Below the pieces are notes generated by a model. It had not been told where the DNA came from and searched no databases. It saw only the letters and a program-made list of their open reading frames with translations. Source: Alphaproteobacteria bacterium (GTDB lineage Bacteria > Pseudomonadota > Alphaproteobacteria > Micropepsales > Micropepsaceae). From it: DNA of 10,782 nucleotides. The translations under genes were made by a program, and so were the position numbers. Numbering within the stretch: position 1 is the stretch's first letter; each line of letters starts with the position of its first letter. The stretch spans positions 1-10,782 of the forward strand of contig JAFKFF010000070.1 of the NCBI GenBank assembly GCA_017307315.1, given 5' to 3'. Shown here in pieces: positions 1 through 5,966 of this stretch.

Positions 1-24
1 GCGGTCATCGACCTCGGTGGCTGA
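1..24 (+). CDS. Possible 3' end of an upstream gene (partial)
   Basis: The frame starting at base 1 reads AVIDLGG then TGA, with codons ending mostly in C or G as in the other genes here, and the stop lies 20 bases before the terminator stem at 45. In the second copy the same frame is open further back (APAHAYAL before AVIDLGG) until a TAA at 95-97, so that copy can only be a gene fragment. A competing frame (bases 2-40, ending ASI then TGA) stops 4 bases before the stem and cannot be excluded. No family can be recognised from so few residues. Confidence 0.25.
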   Translation, partial: AVIDLGG

Positions 25-44
25 TAAAGCCTCTATCTGAAGCG

Positions 45-73
45 AAAGGGCCGGTCGAAAGACCGGCCCTTTT
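45..73 (+). terminator. Rho-independent terminator, copy 1
   Basis: A perfect 12-bp stem (45-56 with 61-72) closes on a GAAA tetraloop (57-60) and ends in a run of four T. The stem is GC-rich at its core (GGGCCGGTC) with three A-T pairs at its base. It would end transcription of whatever gene lies to the left of the window. Confidence 0.85.
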
Positions 74-171
74 CGTTTGGGGGCCGCGCGCCTTTAAAGT
101 GGCGCTCCGGCTCACGCCTACGCGCTGGCGGTCATCGACCTCGGTGGCTGATAAAGCCTCTATCTGAAGCG

Positions 172-200
172 AAAGGGCCGGTCGAAAGACCGGCCCTTTT
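172..200 (+). terminator. Rho-independent terminator, copy 2
   Basis: This is an exact copy of the 45-73 hairpin, 127 bases downstream, with the same 12-bp stem, GAAA loop and T run. The two form a double terminator produced by the tandem duplication. Confidence 0.85.
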
Positions 201-348
201 CGTTTGGGGGCCGCGCGCCTTTAAAGTGGCGCCGGTCTAGCTTCTCTTATAGCGGAGTGAATTGGAAAACCTTGCCCCGCACCGGGCGAAGCGCGGGCGG
301 ATGGAAGACCAAGACGCCGGCATGACGAAACATGCCGAGATCCGAAAC
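201..348. other. Gene-free stretch after the duplicated terminators
   Basis: The first part (201-232) is the tail of repeat copy 2. The rest (233-348) shows no credible open frame: the only plus-strand frame starts at a TTG, runs through the next terminator and has no convincing ribosome binding site. No promoter, tRNA or repeat was recognised. It probably represents 3' flanking DNA between an upstream plus-strand gene and the minus-strand gene ending at 380. Confidence 0.5.
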
Positions 349-380
349 AAAAAAGGCGGCCCTTGCGGCCGCCTTTTTTT
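349..380. terminator. Bidirectional Rho-independent terminator
   Basis: Six A, then GGCGGCC, a five-base loop CTTGC, GGCCGCC and seven T give a 13-bp stem (349-361 with 367-379) flanked by an A run on one side and a T run on the other, so it works in either direction. On the minus strand it directly follows the stop codon (380-382) of the exported-protein gene; on the plus strand it is a further barrier behind the duplicated terminators. Confidence 0.85.
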
Positions 381-964
381 CACGGAAACAAATTGGGATT
401 GGGCGGATCGCCGGCCTGGGCCGGACGGGCCTTTGGAACAATGGACGGCCCGGCGGCAACGCCCTGCAACGCGACGGTAACCTTCACCTCGCAGGCGTCG
501 ACGGGATTGTTCTCATAAACCGGAACGCCGGCGACGAAATCCTCCAGCACCGGCTTGTCGGGCGCCAGCGCCGCGGCGAACACCACCTGGGCGGTCTTGC
601 AGAAATTCTCGGCCGCGCCGGGCACGGTACGGCGCTGTTCGGCATGCGCAATGGCGCGCGTCTTATAGGAATCGTAAGCGGCGTTGCCCTTGGACGTGCC
701 ATAGAGGCGTTTGAACATGGACAGCATCTGGGCGTCCGACCGGCGCAATTCCTTGCTGAAGACGGTCTGGAAGCGATTGAAAAGCTCCACCTCGCGCGGC
801 CCGCAGGCGAGGGCGGCATCGGTGAGCTCCTGATGCACCGCCGATACCTGAATGGCCGAGATCTCCGCCTGGGTGGCGCAAGCCGCGCCCCGGGCCTCGG
901 CCAGGGTGCTGGTCGCAAAGCACAGAAGGGTGGCGCAGGCGCCTGCCCGGAATGTCCTTTTCAT
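380..964 (-). CDS. Exported four-cysteine protein of unknown function
   Basis: This gene encodes 194 residues. The N-terminus (MKRTFRAG, then the hydrophobic stretch ACATLLCFATSTLA) looks like a Sec signal peptide with cleavage near residues 22-24, so the mature protein should be periplasmic or secreted. The mature part holds four cysteines (about 29, 54, 122 and 158), a number compatible with two disulfide bonds. It has a mainly helical middle (about 35-130) and a proline-rich, probably disordered tail (about 172-194) ending NPNLFP. The ATG at 962-964 is preceded by a GGAAAG-like ribosome binding site about seven bases upstream. The stop abuts the bidirectional terminator at 349-380, suggesting a single-gene transcript. 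It is divergent from the small exported protein at 1119. I do not recognise a family; only export and cysteine content can be supported. Confidence 0.75.
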   Translation of the reverse strand: MKRTFRAGACATLLCFATSTLAEARGAACATQAEISAIQVSAVHQELTDAALACGPREVELFNRFQTVFSKELRRSDAQMLSMFKRLYGTSKGNAAYDSYKTRAIAHAEQRRTVPGAAENFCKTAQVVFAAALAPDKPVLEDFVAGVPVYENNPVDACEVKVTVALQGVAAGPSIVPKARPAQAGDPPNPNLFP

Positions 965-1118
965 CGTTCGCTTTCCGCCTCTTACCGCCCGTCCAGCCGC
1001 GGGATCCTATGGTCTGGCCACCGATCTTTCCAGAAGATCCTTACCCGAACGACAAAACGCCATGCAACGCGCGCGCGCCGCCGGCGTTTCCTTTTCGTAA
1101 TCCTGCCGGTCTGCGGCA
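965..1118. other. Divergent intergenic region between two exported-protein genes
   Basis: These 154 bases separate two start codons facing away from each other and must hold both 5' regions. No convincing pair of -35/-10 boxes or operator palindrome stands out. There is a run of alternating GC (GCGCGCGCGCC around 1068-1080). The start at 1119 has no clear Shine-Dalgarno sequence. Confidence 0.4.
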
Positions 1119-1448
1119 ATGCGAAGAACGATCCTGCTCCTCGGTTTTCTCGTTCTGACGGGAACCTCCGCCCAGGCCGTGCCGCGAGTTCCCAACCAAA
1201 GCCATCTTTCTTCCATGCCGCAATACCAGTATCCCGGCGCCCCCAGGCCGGTTTACGACGATCCGGCGCCGCCGCCCTATGCGCGGAATTACGTGGACGA
1301 CGTGGCCCGGGCGCTGGGCGTCAAAGATGGCCGGATGGATGTCTTCTCGACCCAGCCGAAATCCTCATCCGGCTATGTGCCGTCCTTCAGCGGCGGGCTG
1401 GGCGGCGATGGCGCCATGCTGCGGCTGAAATGGCATCCCGGCGAATAA
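1119..1448 (+). CDS. Small exported proline-rich protein of unknown function
   Basis: This gene encodes 109 residues. The N-terminus MRRTILLLGFLVLTGTSAQA is a textbook Sec signal peptide, with an AQA cleavage motif after residue 20. The mature chain of about 89 residues is rich in Pro, Tyr, Ser and Gly (for example YPGAPRPVYDDPAPPPY), has no cysteine, and ends in a Gly/Leu-rich part (SGGLGGDGAMLRLKW). It has no lipobox, so it is predicted to be soluble in the periplasm or outer-membrane associated. It is divergent from the other exported protein at 380-964, and asd follows 80 bases downstream with its own ribosome binding site. GC-rich codon use and the signal peptide argue that it is real despite its size and weak ribosome binding site. 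No family recognised. Confidence 0.65.
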   Translation: MRRTILLLGFLVLTGTSAQAVPRVPNQSHLSSMPQYQYPGAPRPVYDDPAPPPYARNYVDDVARALGVKDGRMDVFSTQPKSSSGYVPSFSGGLGGDGAMLRLKWHPGE

Positions 1449-1528
1449 CCGCCGCCCTTTCAACCCCCATCCCTTTTTAGTATTGCTCCCTTCGCGCGCA
1501 GTTCCCGCGTGCAGGAAAGGGACGGGAG

Positions 1529-2548
1529 ATGGCCTACAAGATCGCAGTGGTCGGCGCGACCGGCAATGTCGGCCGGGAGATGCTTTCGGTCCTGGCGGAG
1601 CGCCAGTTTCCGGTCAGCGAAGTGGTCGCTCTGGCTTCGACCCGTTCGGTCGGCACCGAGGTTTCCTTCGGTGACGGCGTCCTCAAGGTCAAGGCGCTCG
1701 ACTATTTCGATTTCAAGGGCACCGATATCTGCCTGATGTCGGCGGGCGGCGCGATTTCCAAGGAATGGTCGCCCAAGATCGCCGCGCAAGGCGCGCTGGT
1801 GATCGACAATTCCAGCGCCTGGCGGATGGACAGGCAGGTGCCGTTGGTGGTGCCCGAGGTCAATGCCGACGCCTTGAACGAAATTCCCAAAGGCATCATC
1901 GCCAATCCCAACTGCTCCACCGCGCAGCTGGTGGTGGCGCTGAAGCCGCTGCACGATCTGGCCACCATCAAGCGGGCGGTGATCTCCACCTATCAATCGG
2001 TGTCCGGCGCGGGCAAGGAAGCGATGGACGAGCTGTTCCGCCAGACCCGCGCCGTGTTCGTGGCCGATCCCGTCGAGGTGGAGAAATTCCCCAAGCAGAT
2101 CGCCTTCAACGTGATCCCTCACATCGATGTCTTCCTGGATTCCGGTTACACCAAGGAAGAATGGAAAATGATGGTGGAGACCCAGAAGATCCTGGACCCC
2201 GACATCCAGGTCACGGCCACTTGCGTGCGCGTGCCGGTCTTCGTCAGCCACAGCGAAGCGGTGACCCTGGAATTCGAGAAGCCGATCACCGCCGAGAAGG
2301 CGCGCGCGGTCCTGCGCGAGGCGCCCGGCGTGCTGGTCGTCGACAAGCGCGAGGATGGCGGCTATGCCACGCCGATCGAGTGCGCGGGCGAAGACGCCAC
2401 CTATGTCAGCCGCGTCCGCAAGGACCCCACGGTCGAGAACGGTCTGTCGCTCTGGATCGTGTCGGACAATCTGCGCAAGGGCGCGGCCTTGAACGCGGTG
2501 CAGATCGCCGAATGCCTGGTCAACCGCAAGCTTCTGCGGGCCGCGTGA
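1529..2548 (+). CDS. asd: Aspartate-semialdehyde dehydrogenase
   Basis: Asd makes L-aspartate-4-semialdehyde from L-4-aspartyl phosphate with NADPH, the branch point towards lysine/diaminopimelate, threonine and methionine, in the cytoplasm. The protein has 339 residues, the usual length for the short bacterial form. The N-terminus carries the Rossmann dinucleotide motif GATGNVGREM (residues 9-18). The catalytic cysteine is Cys129 in NPNCSTAQ, and the substrate/acid-base segment CVRVPVFVSHSE places Arg234 and the catalytic His241. SLWIVSDNLRKGAALNAVQ near the C-terminus is also characteristic. The ATG at 1529 follows an AGGAAAGGG/GGGAG purine stretch, a good ribosome binding site. The last base of its stop codon is the first base of the next gene's ATG (TGATG), implying translational coupling. 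Identification is secure. Confidence 0.97.
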   Translation: MAYKIAVVGATGNVGREMLSVLAERQFPVSEVVALASTRSVGTEVSFGDGVLKVKALDYFDFKGTDICLMSAGGAISKEWSPKIAAQGALVIDNSSAWRMDRQVPLVVPEVNADALNEIPKGIIANPNCSTAQLVVALKPLHDLATIKRAVISTYQSVSGAGKEAMDELFRQTRAVFVADPVEVEKFPKQIAFNVIPHIDVFLDSGYTKEEWKMMVETQKILDPDIQVTATCVRVPVFVSHSEAVTLEFEKPITAEKARAVLREAPGVLVVDKREDGGYATPIECAGEDATYVSRVRKDPTVENGLSLWIVSDNLRKGAALNAVQIAECLVNRKLLRAA

Positions 2549-2835
2549 TGGCGAAGGGCTATTGGATCGCCCGCATCGATGTGGCGGATGCGGAAAGCTA
2601 CAAGGCCTATGTCGCCGCCGCGACGCCCGCCTATCAGAAATATGGCGCGAAATTCCTGGTGCGCGGCGGACGCTGCGAGGCGGTGGAAGGACCGGGCCGC
2701 GCCCGCAATGTGGTGGTCGAATTCGAAAGCTACGATATCGCGCTCGCCTGCTACCGTTCGCCGGAATATCAGGCGGCGGCGGAATTCCGCCGCAAGGCCA
2801 GCATGGGCGAAATCCTGGTGGTGGAAGGGGCGTGA
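2548..2835 (+). CDS. DUF1330 family protein
   Basis: This gene encodes 95 residues starting MAKGYWIARIDVADAESYKAY. The opening (YWIARIDV), the YxxYxxAATPAYQKYGAKFLVRGG segment and the ending FRRKASMGEILVVEGA are the pattern of DUF1330 (Pfam PF07045), small ferredoxin-like-fold proteins of the dimeric alpha-beta barrel type. Their biochemical role is not established. No catalytic residues can be assigned from sequence alone. The ATG shares one base with the asd stop codon, so it is very probably co-translated with asd, though nothing in the sequence links it to amino-acid synthesis. A longer frame begins upstream inside asd but only in an antiparallel reading of that gene, so the start at 2548 is preferred. 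An intergenic palindromic element begins about nine bases after its stop. Confidence 0.85.
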   Translation: MAKGYWIARIDVADAESYKAYVAAATPAYQKYGAKFLVRGGRCEAVEGPGRARNVVVEFESYDIALACYRSPEYQAAAEFRRKASMGEILVVEGA

Positions 2836-2843
2836 AGGCCTTA

Positions 2844-2930
2844 TTGCCCCCATCTGTCTTTTTCGCGCAAGCGCTCAAAGACATCTTCCCCCGTCAGGCC
2901 TTCGGCCACGGGGGAAGAAAGTCCGTGCAT
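2844..2930 (+). repeat. Palindromic intergenic element, copy A
   Basis: This is the first of three related elements in the window. It opens with a C run (2847-2851), followed by hairpin 1 (2856-2882: outer stem GTCTTT/AAAGAC, inner stem CGC/GCG, GCAA loop) and hairpin 2 (2885-2917: 10-bp stem CTTCCCCCGT/ACGGGGGAAG around an inner GGCC-TTC-GGCC hairpin). It fills nearly all of the gap between the DUF1330 stop and the zapE start. Hairpin 1 matches copy B at 25 of 27 bases, and the two changes pair with each other. No T run follows, so a role as a classical terminator is uncertain. Confidence 0.8.
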
Positions 2931-2947
2931 GGGTCGACGACTTGTTG

Positions 2948-4030
2948 ATGGCGCGGTACCGGCGCGCGCTGACGGACGGCGCGCTCAGGCCAGACGCCGC
3001 CCAGCAGAAGGCGGCGGAAAAGCTTCACGCCCTGGCCCGCGCGCTCACGCGCTACCGTCCGGGATGGTTTTCCGCGCTGTTCCGCAAGCCATCCTTGCCG
3101 CGCGGCCTTTACATCTGGGGCGATGTCGGGCGCGGCAAATCCATGCTGATGGACCTTTTTTTCGAGGAGGTGACGGCGGAGCCCAAGCGCCGGGTGCATT
3201 TCAACGCCTTCATGACCGAGGTGCATGCCCGCCTGCATGTGGAGCGCGGCAGGAGCGACGCCGCCGATCCCATCCCGTCCGTGGCGCGGGCGCTGGCGCA
3301 GGAAGCGCGCCTGCTATGCTTCGACGAATTCCAGGTCACCGACGTGGCCGACGCCATGATCCTGGGGCGATTGTTCGAGCATTTGCTGAATGCCGGCACC
3401 GTGATCGTGGCCACCAGCAATGTCGCGCCGTCGCACCTTTATGAGGGCGGCCTCAACCGGCAGCTGTTCCTGCCTTTCATCGCCCTGATCGAGGCGCGCA
3501 TGGACGTGCTGGAGTTGAAGGGCGCGACCGATTACCGGCTGCACCGGCTTTCCGGCCATCCGGTCTATCTTTCGCCCTTGTCGAAAGAGGCCGACGCGGC
3601 GATGGACGCGGCATGGCGCCGGCTGACCGACTGCGCGCGCGGCAATCCGATGCGGCTGACCGTGTTCGGGCGCACCCTGCTGGTGCCGCAGGCCGCGCGG
3701 GGCGTGGCGCGCTTCTCCTTCGCCGATCTGTGCGAGAAACCGCTGGCGGCGGCGGACTATCTGGAGATCGCGCGGCAATTCCACACCGTTCTGGTCGATC
3801 ACATCCCCATGCTCGATCCCAGGAGCCGGGACGCGGCACGGCGCTTCGTGCTGCTGATCGACACGCTGTACGATCAGGGCGTGAAGCTGATCTGCTCGGC
3901 GCAAAGCCCGCCCGATCGTCTCTATCCCGAAGGCGATGGCGCCGAAGCGTTCCGCCGCACCGCCTCGCGCCTTGCCGAAATGCAAAGCGACGACTACCTA
4001 AGTCGCGGACATGGAATTTCTTCCCCGTGA
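2948..4030 (+). CDS. zapE: Cell division ATPase ZapE (AFG1 family)
   Basis: ZapE is a cytoplasmic P-loop ATPase that binds FtsZ and destabilises FtsZ bundles during constriction; eukaryotic AFG1/LACE1 are mitochondrial relatives. The frame encodes 360 residues, typical for the family. Walker A is GDVGRGKS (58-65), Walker B is LLCFDEF (122-128) followed by the family signature QVTDVADAMIL, and the sensor-like TSNVAPSHLYEGGLNRQLFLPF lies at about 157-177. YDQGVKLICSAQSPPDRLY near residues 308-326 is also AFG1-like. The ATG at 2948 is chosen because family members begin near this point; two TTG codons just upstream (2942, 2945) are alternatives, and no good ribosome binding site precedes any of them. 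The open frame back to 2579 is only a shadow of DUF1330. The gene is on the same strand as asd but separated from DUF1330 by element copy A. Confidence 0.93.
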   Translation: MARYRRALTDGALRPDAAQQKAAEKLHALARALTRYRPGWFSALFRKPSLPRGLYIWGDVGRGKSMLMDLFFEEVTAEPKRRVHFNAFMTEVHARLHVERGRSDAADPIPSVARALAQEARLLCFDEFQVTDVADAMILGRLFEHLLNAGTVIVATSNVAPSHLYEGGLNRQLFLPFIALIEARMDVLELKGATDYRLHRLSGHPVYLSPLSKEADAAMDAAWRRLTDCARGNPMRLTVFGRTLLVPQAARGVARFSFADLCEKPLAAADYLEIARQFHTVLVDHIPMLDPRSRDAARRFVLLIDTLYDQGVKLICSAQSPPDRLYPEGDGAEAFRRTASRLAEMQSDDYLSRGHGISSP

Positions 4031-4090
4031 GGCCGCGGGCAGCGCATTTGCGCGACGGAGACGGTAGGCAGGTAGGTTGAAAGGACTTCC

Positions 4091-4498
4091 ATGCTGGAGA
4101 ATGTTTATTGGGCCTGCGCCTTCATTCTCGCCTGCATCCTGGCCTATCGCTTCGGCCTGCCCGTCTTGAAGCGATTCGATGCGGAGAATGTCGCGCGCAT
4201 CCGCCGCCAGGAACAGGATAAGTCGGACCCCACGGCCCATATCCGCCATGCCCTTGAAACGGCGGAAGAGCAGGTCGAGCCTGTGACGGAGATCAAGGCC
4301 GGCAGCGTCACGCAATATCTTTTCGAAGCACAAGTCTTTGCCAGCCGCGACGAGGCCGAAGAAGCGCGCGCCAACCGCATCGGCGTGATCGCGCGGCGCT
4401 TTTATGCCGAACTGCCCCAGGCGCTGGCCGGGCGCGAAACGCGCAGCCCCTTGTCGGCGCGCGAACGCGCCGCGCAACGTTGGCGGAGTCGTCGTTGA
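4091..4498 (+). CDS. Small membrane-anchored protein of unknown function
   Basis: This gene encodes 135 residues. Residues about 6-26 (YWACAFILACILAYRFGLPVL) form one hydrophobic helix, followed by Lys/Arg (KRF), which predicts an N-terminal membrane anchor with the rest in the cytoplasm. The remaining 105 residues are charged and helix-prone (for example EEQVEPVTEIKAGSVTQYLF and SRDEAEEARANRIG), with a strongly basic end RAAQRWRSRR. The ATG at 4091 follows an AAAGGA ribosome binding site at the right distance. It lies 60 bases after zapE on the same strand and may be cotranscribed with it. Its stop codon TGA (4496-4498) is part of element copy B. I do not recognise a domain family; the gene is judged real from its ribosome binding site, codon use and orderly N-terminus. 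Confidence 0.75.
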   Translation: MLENVYWACAFILACILAYRFGLPVLKRFDAENVARIRRQEQDKSDPTAHIRHALETAEEQVEPVTEIKAGSVTQYLFEAQVFASRDEAEEARANRIGVIARRFYAELPQALAGRETRSPLSARERAAQRWRSRR

Positions 4499-4583
4499 CC
4501 CCCTCCGTCTCTTTCGCGCAAGCGCTCAGAGACACCTCCCCCGCCAGCATGCTGCGCATGCGCGGGGGAGGAAGGGCACGGCC
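4496..4583 (+). repeat. Palindromic intergenic element, copy B
   Basis: Copy B begins TGACCCCC, the TGA being the stop codon of the preceding gene, and ends GGGCACGGCC. Hairpin 1 is 4507-4533 (outer stem GTCTCT/AGAGAC, inner CGC/GCG, GCAA loop). Hairpin 2 is 4535-4571: a 10-bp stem (CCTCCCCCGC with GCGGGGGAGG), a two-base bulge, then GCATGC paired with GCATGC around a TGC loop. It occupies the space between two convergent genes and could act on both transcripts, for example as a terminator or mRNA 3'-end protector; that role is inferred. Confidence 0.85.
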
Positions 4584-4595
4584 GGCCTCGATGAT

Positions 4596-5819
4596 TTAGG
4601 CTGGTTCGCCTTTCATGAGCCGGGGTAACTTGCCGATATCGCCGCCGGCATGGCGCATGAAGAAGCGCCGCGCCGGCCCGAACGCATCGGCGAGGCCCAG
4701 GCCCAGATCGCGCAGATGCCGGAGCGGCGCGATGTCGTTGGAGAAAAGCCGGTTCAGCGCATCGGTGGACGCGGCCAGCGTAAAGGAATCGAAGCGCCGC
4801 CAGCGCTCATAACGCTTCAGCACATCGAGTGCGCCGATATCCTGGCCCAACCGCGCCGCATCCAGCAGGGTTTCCGCCAGCGCCGCCACATCCTTCAGCC
4901 CGAGATTGAGGCCCTGGCCCGCGATGGGGTGAATGCCATGGGCGCAATCGCCCGCCAGGGCGAAGCGGGGCCGAACATAGTCGCGCGCCAGATGGAATTT
5001 GAGCGGATAGGACCAGCGCGATCCCACCACTTCGTTTTCGCCCAGATGTGCGCCGAACCGCGCCGCCACCTCGGCATCGAAATCCGCATCGTCCAGCGCC
5101 AGCATCGCGGGCGCCTTGCTCGCGGCTTCGGTCCAGACCAGCGAAGAGCGATCGCCGGTCATCGGCAGGATGGCGAAGGGGCCGGAGGGCAGGAAATGCT
5201 CGTACGCCACGCCCTTGTGCGGCCTGGCATGATGCACGGTGGCGACGATGCCGGTCTGCGGATAGGACCAGCCGATCACGCCGATCCCCATTTGCCCGCG
5301 CAGACGCGAGTCCCGCCCGTCCGCCGCCACCGCCAGTGTTGCTTTGATTTCCCTGCCGTCGGAGAGGCGCGCGATCACGCCCGCCGGTTCGACCCGCAGC
5401 GCGGCAACTGTGGCCGGCGCGATCAGGGTGAGGTTCGTCTCCTGCGCGGCCGCGGCGTGCAGAGCGGCGCGGATGTGGCGGTTCTCCACGATATGGCCCA
5501 GGCTTTCGGCGCCGACTTCCTCGGCATCGAAATGCAGGGAGAAAGGCGAAGCCGCGCGCCCGATGGCGCCGTCGCTGACCAGGATTTCGCGGATCGGCTG
5601 CGCGTTCGCTTCCAGGCGCGGCCACAGCTCCAGCGCCTGCATCATCCGCACCACCGCATAAGCGAGCGCGGAAACGCGACCGTCGAAATCCGCCGTGACG
5701 GTCTGCTCTGGCGCAAGGGCATCCACCGCAACGACCTTGAGACCGCCCCGCGCCAAAGCCAGCGCCAGGGTGAGGCCCACCATGCCGCCGCCGCTGATGA
5801 CAACATCGCTCTGTTTCAT
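4596..5819 (-). CDS. UbiH/UbiF/VisC/COQ6 family FAD-dependent hydroxylase
   Basis: This flavoprotein monooxygenase belongs to the family that hydroxylates the ring of ubiquinone precursors using NAD(P)H and O2, working at the inner membrane. It has 407 residues, the normal length. The N-terminal FAD-binding motif is SGGGMVGLTLALALARGG (about 9-26). A DG motif sits at 167-168 in ADGRDSRLR, and the FAD-ribityl motif GDCAHGIHPIAGQGLNLG at 290-307 is diagnostic. The segment AYEHFLPSGPFAILPM (about 205-220) is typical of UbiH-like members. Which ring position it hydroxylates cannot be decided by eye, because alphaproteobacterial members (UbiL, UbiM, UbiH, UbiF) overlap in sequence, so no symbol is given. 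The ATG at 5817-5819 has no visible Shine-Dalgarno. It is divergent from dapC and convergent with the gene at 4091, with copy B between the stops. Confidence 0.92.
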   Translation of the reverse strand: MKQSDVVISGGGMVGLTLALALARGGLKVVAVDALAPEQTVTADFDGRVSALAYAVVRMMQALELWPRLEANAQPIREILVSDGAIGRAASPFSLHFDAEEVGAESLGHIVENRHIRAALHAAAAQETNLTLIAPATVAALRVEPAGVIARLSDGREIKATLAVAADGRDSRLRGQMGIGVIGWSYPQTGIVATVHHARPHKGVAYEHFLPSGPFAILPMTGDRSSLVWTEAASKAPAMLALDDADFDAEVAARFGAHLGENEVVGSRWSYPLKFHLARDYVRPRFALAGDCAHGIHPIAGQGLNLGLKDVAALAETLLDAARLGQDIGALDVLKRYERWRRFDSFTLAASTDALNRLFSNDIAPLRHLRDLGLGLADAFGPARRFFMRHAGGDIGKLPRLMKGEPA

Positions 5820-5966
5820 GGAAAAGGCTTAGGCCGGAAAACCGAAAGGGGGAAGACGGTGCGCTCACGAAAAATTATTTCGTTCTTTCAGTAGCTTGCG
5901 CATACCCAAGGCATTATCCTGCGTCCGCATTGCTTCGCGCCGGGCCCGTCTTTGACCGATACCTTG
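5820..5966. promoter_or_regulatory. Divergent promoter region of the hydroxylase and dapC genes
   Basis: Both flanking genes start here and read outwards, so promoters for both should lie in these 147 bases. It contains an unusually AT-rich patch with a 6-bp inverted repeat ACGAAA/TTTCGT around AATTA (5867-5883), a candidate operator or promoter core. No convincing -35/-10 pair could be set at 17-base spacing on either strand. Near the dapC start the octamer TGACCGAT occurs twice, 15 bases apart (5953-5960, 5968-5975), which keeps the frame. Confidence 0.35.

Larger units (their letters stand above)
1..232. repeat. Direct tandem duplication, 105-bp block at 127-bp period
   Basis: Positions 1-105 and 128-232 are identical base for base; the 22 bases between them (106-127) can only be seen once because the window begins at the first copy. 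Each copy contains a short open stretch ending in TGA (22-24 and 149-151), a second in-phase stop in another frame (38-40 and 165-167), a strong terminator hairpin, and a GC-rich tail. The most economical reading is that the 3' end of an upstream plus-strand gene and its terminator were duplicated in tandem. The array may extend to the left of the window. An assembly artefact is possible because exact repeats of this length are easily mis-copied. Confidence 0.9.

Noticed and set aside
1..232. CRISPR-like or integron-like array at the left edge
   Set aside because: Only two copies are seen, the repeat unit (105 bp) is far longer than the 22-bp spacer, and it contains a gene end and a terminator.
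332..1480. Plus-strand open frame of 382 codons over both exported-protein genes
   Set aside because: It runs through a terminator stem, lies antisense to a signal-peptide protein and overlaps another in a different frame. Its translation is low-complexity Arg/Gly/Ala.
1460..2884. Minus-strand open frame of 474 codons opposite asd and DUF1330
   Set aside because: It is a GC-rich antisense shadow: the plus strand encodes an unmistakable Asd, and the antisense translation is a His/Arg/Gly-rich string without motifs. Its first residues (SLSACAKK) come from reading element copy A backwards.
4017..4060. Possible fourth degenerate copy of the palindromic element at the zapE end
   Set aside because: CTTCCCCGTGAGGCC resembles part of hairpin 2 in copy A, but there is no matching G-rich arm, no hairpin 1 and no conserved ends; chance similarity is sufficient.
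4650..5894. Plus-strand open frame of 414 codons opposite the hydroxylase gene
   Set aside because: Same cause; it crosses the divergent promoter region, has no ribosome binding site and no motifs, while the minus strand carries all the FAD-monooxygenase signatures.
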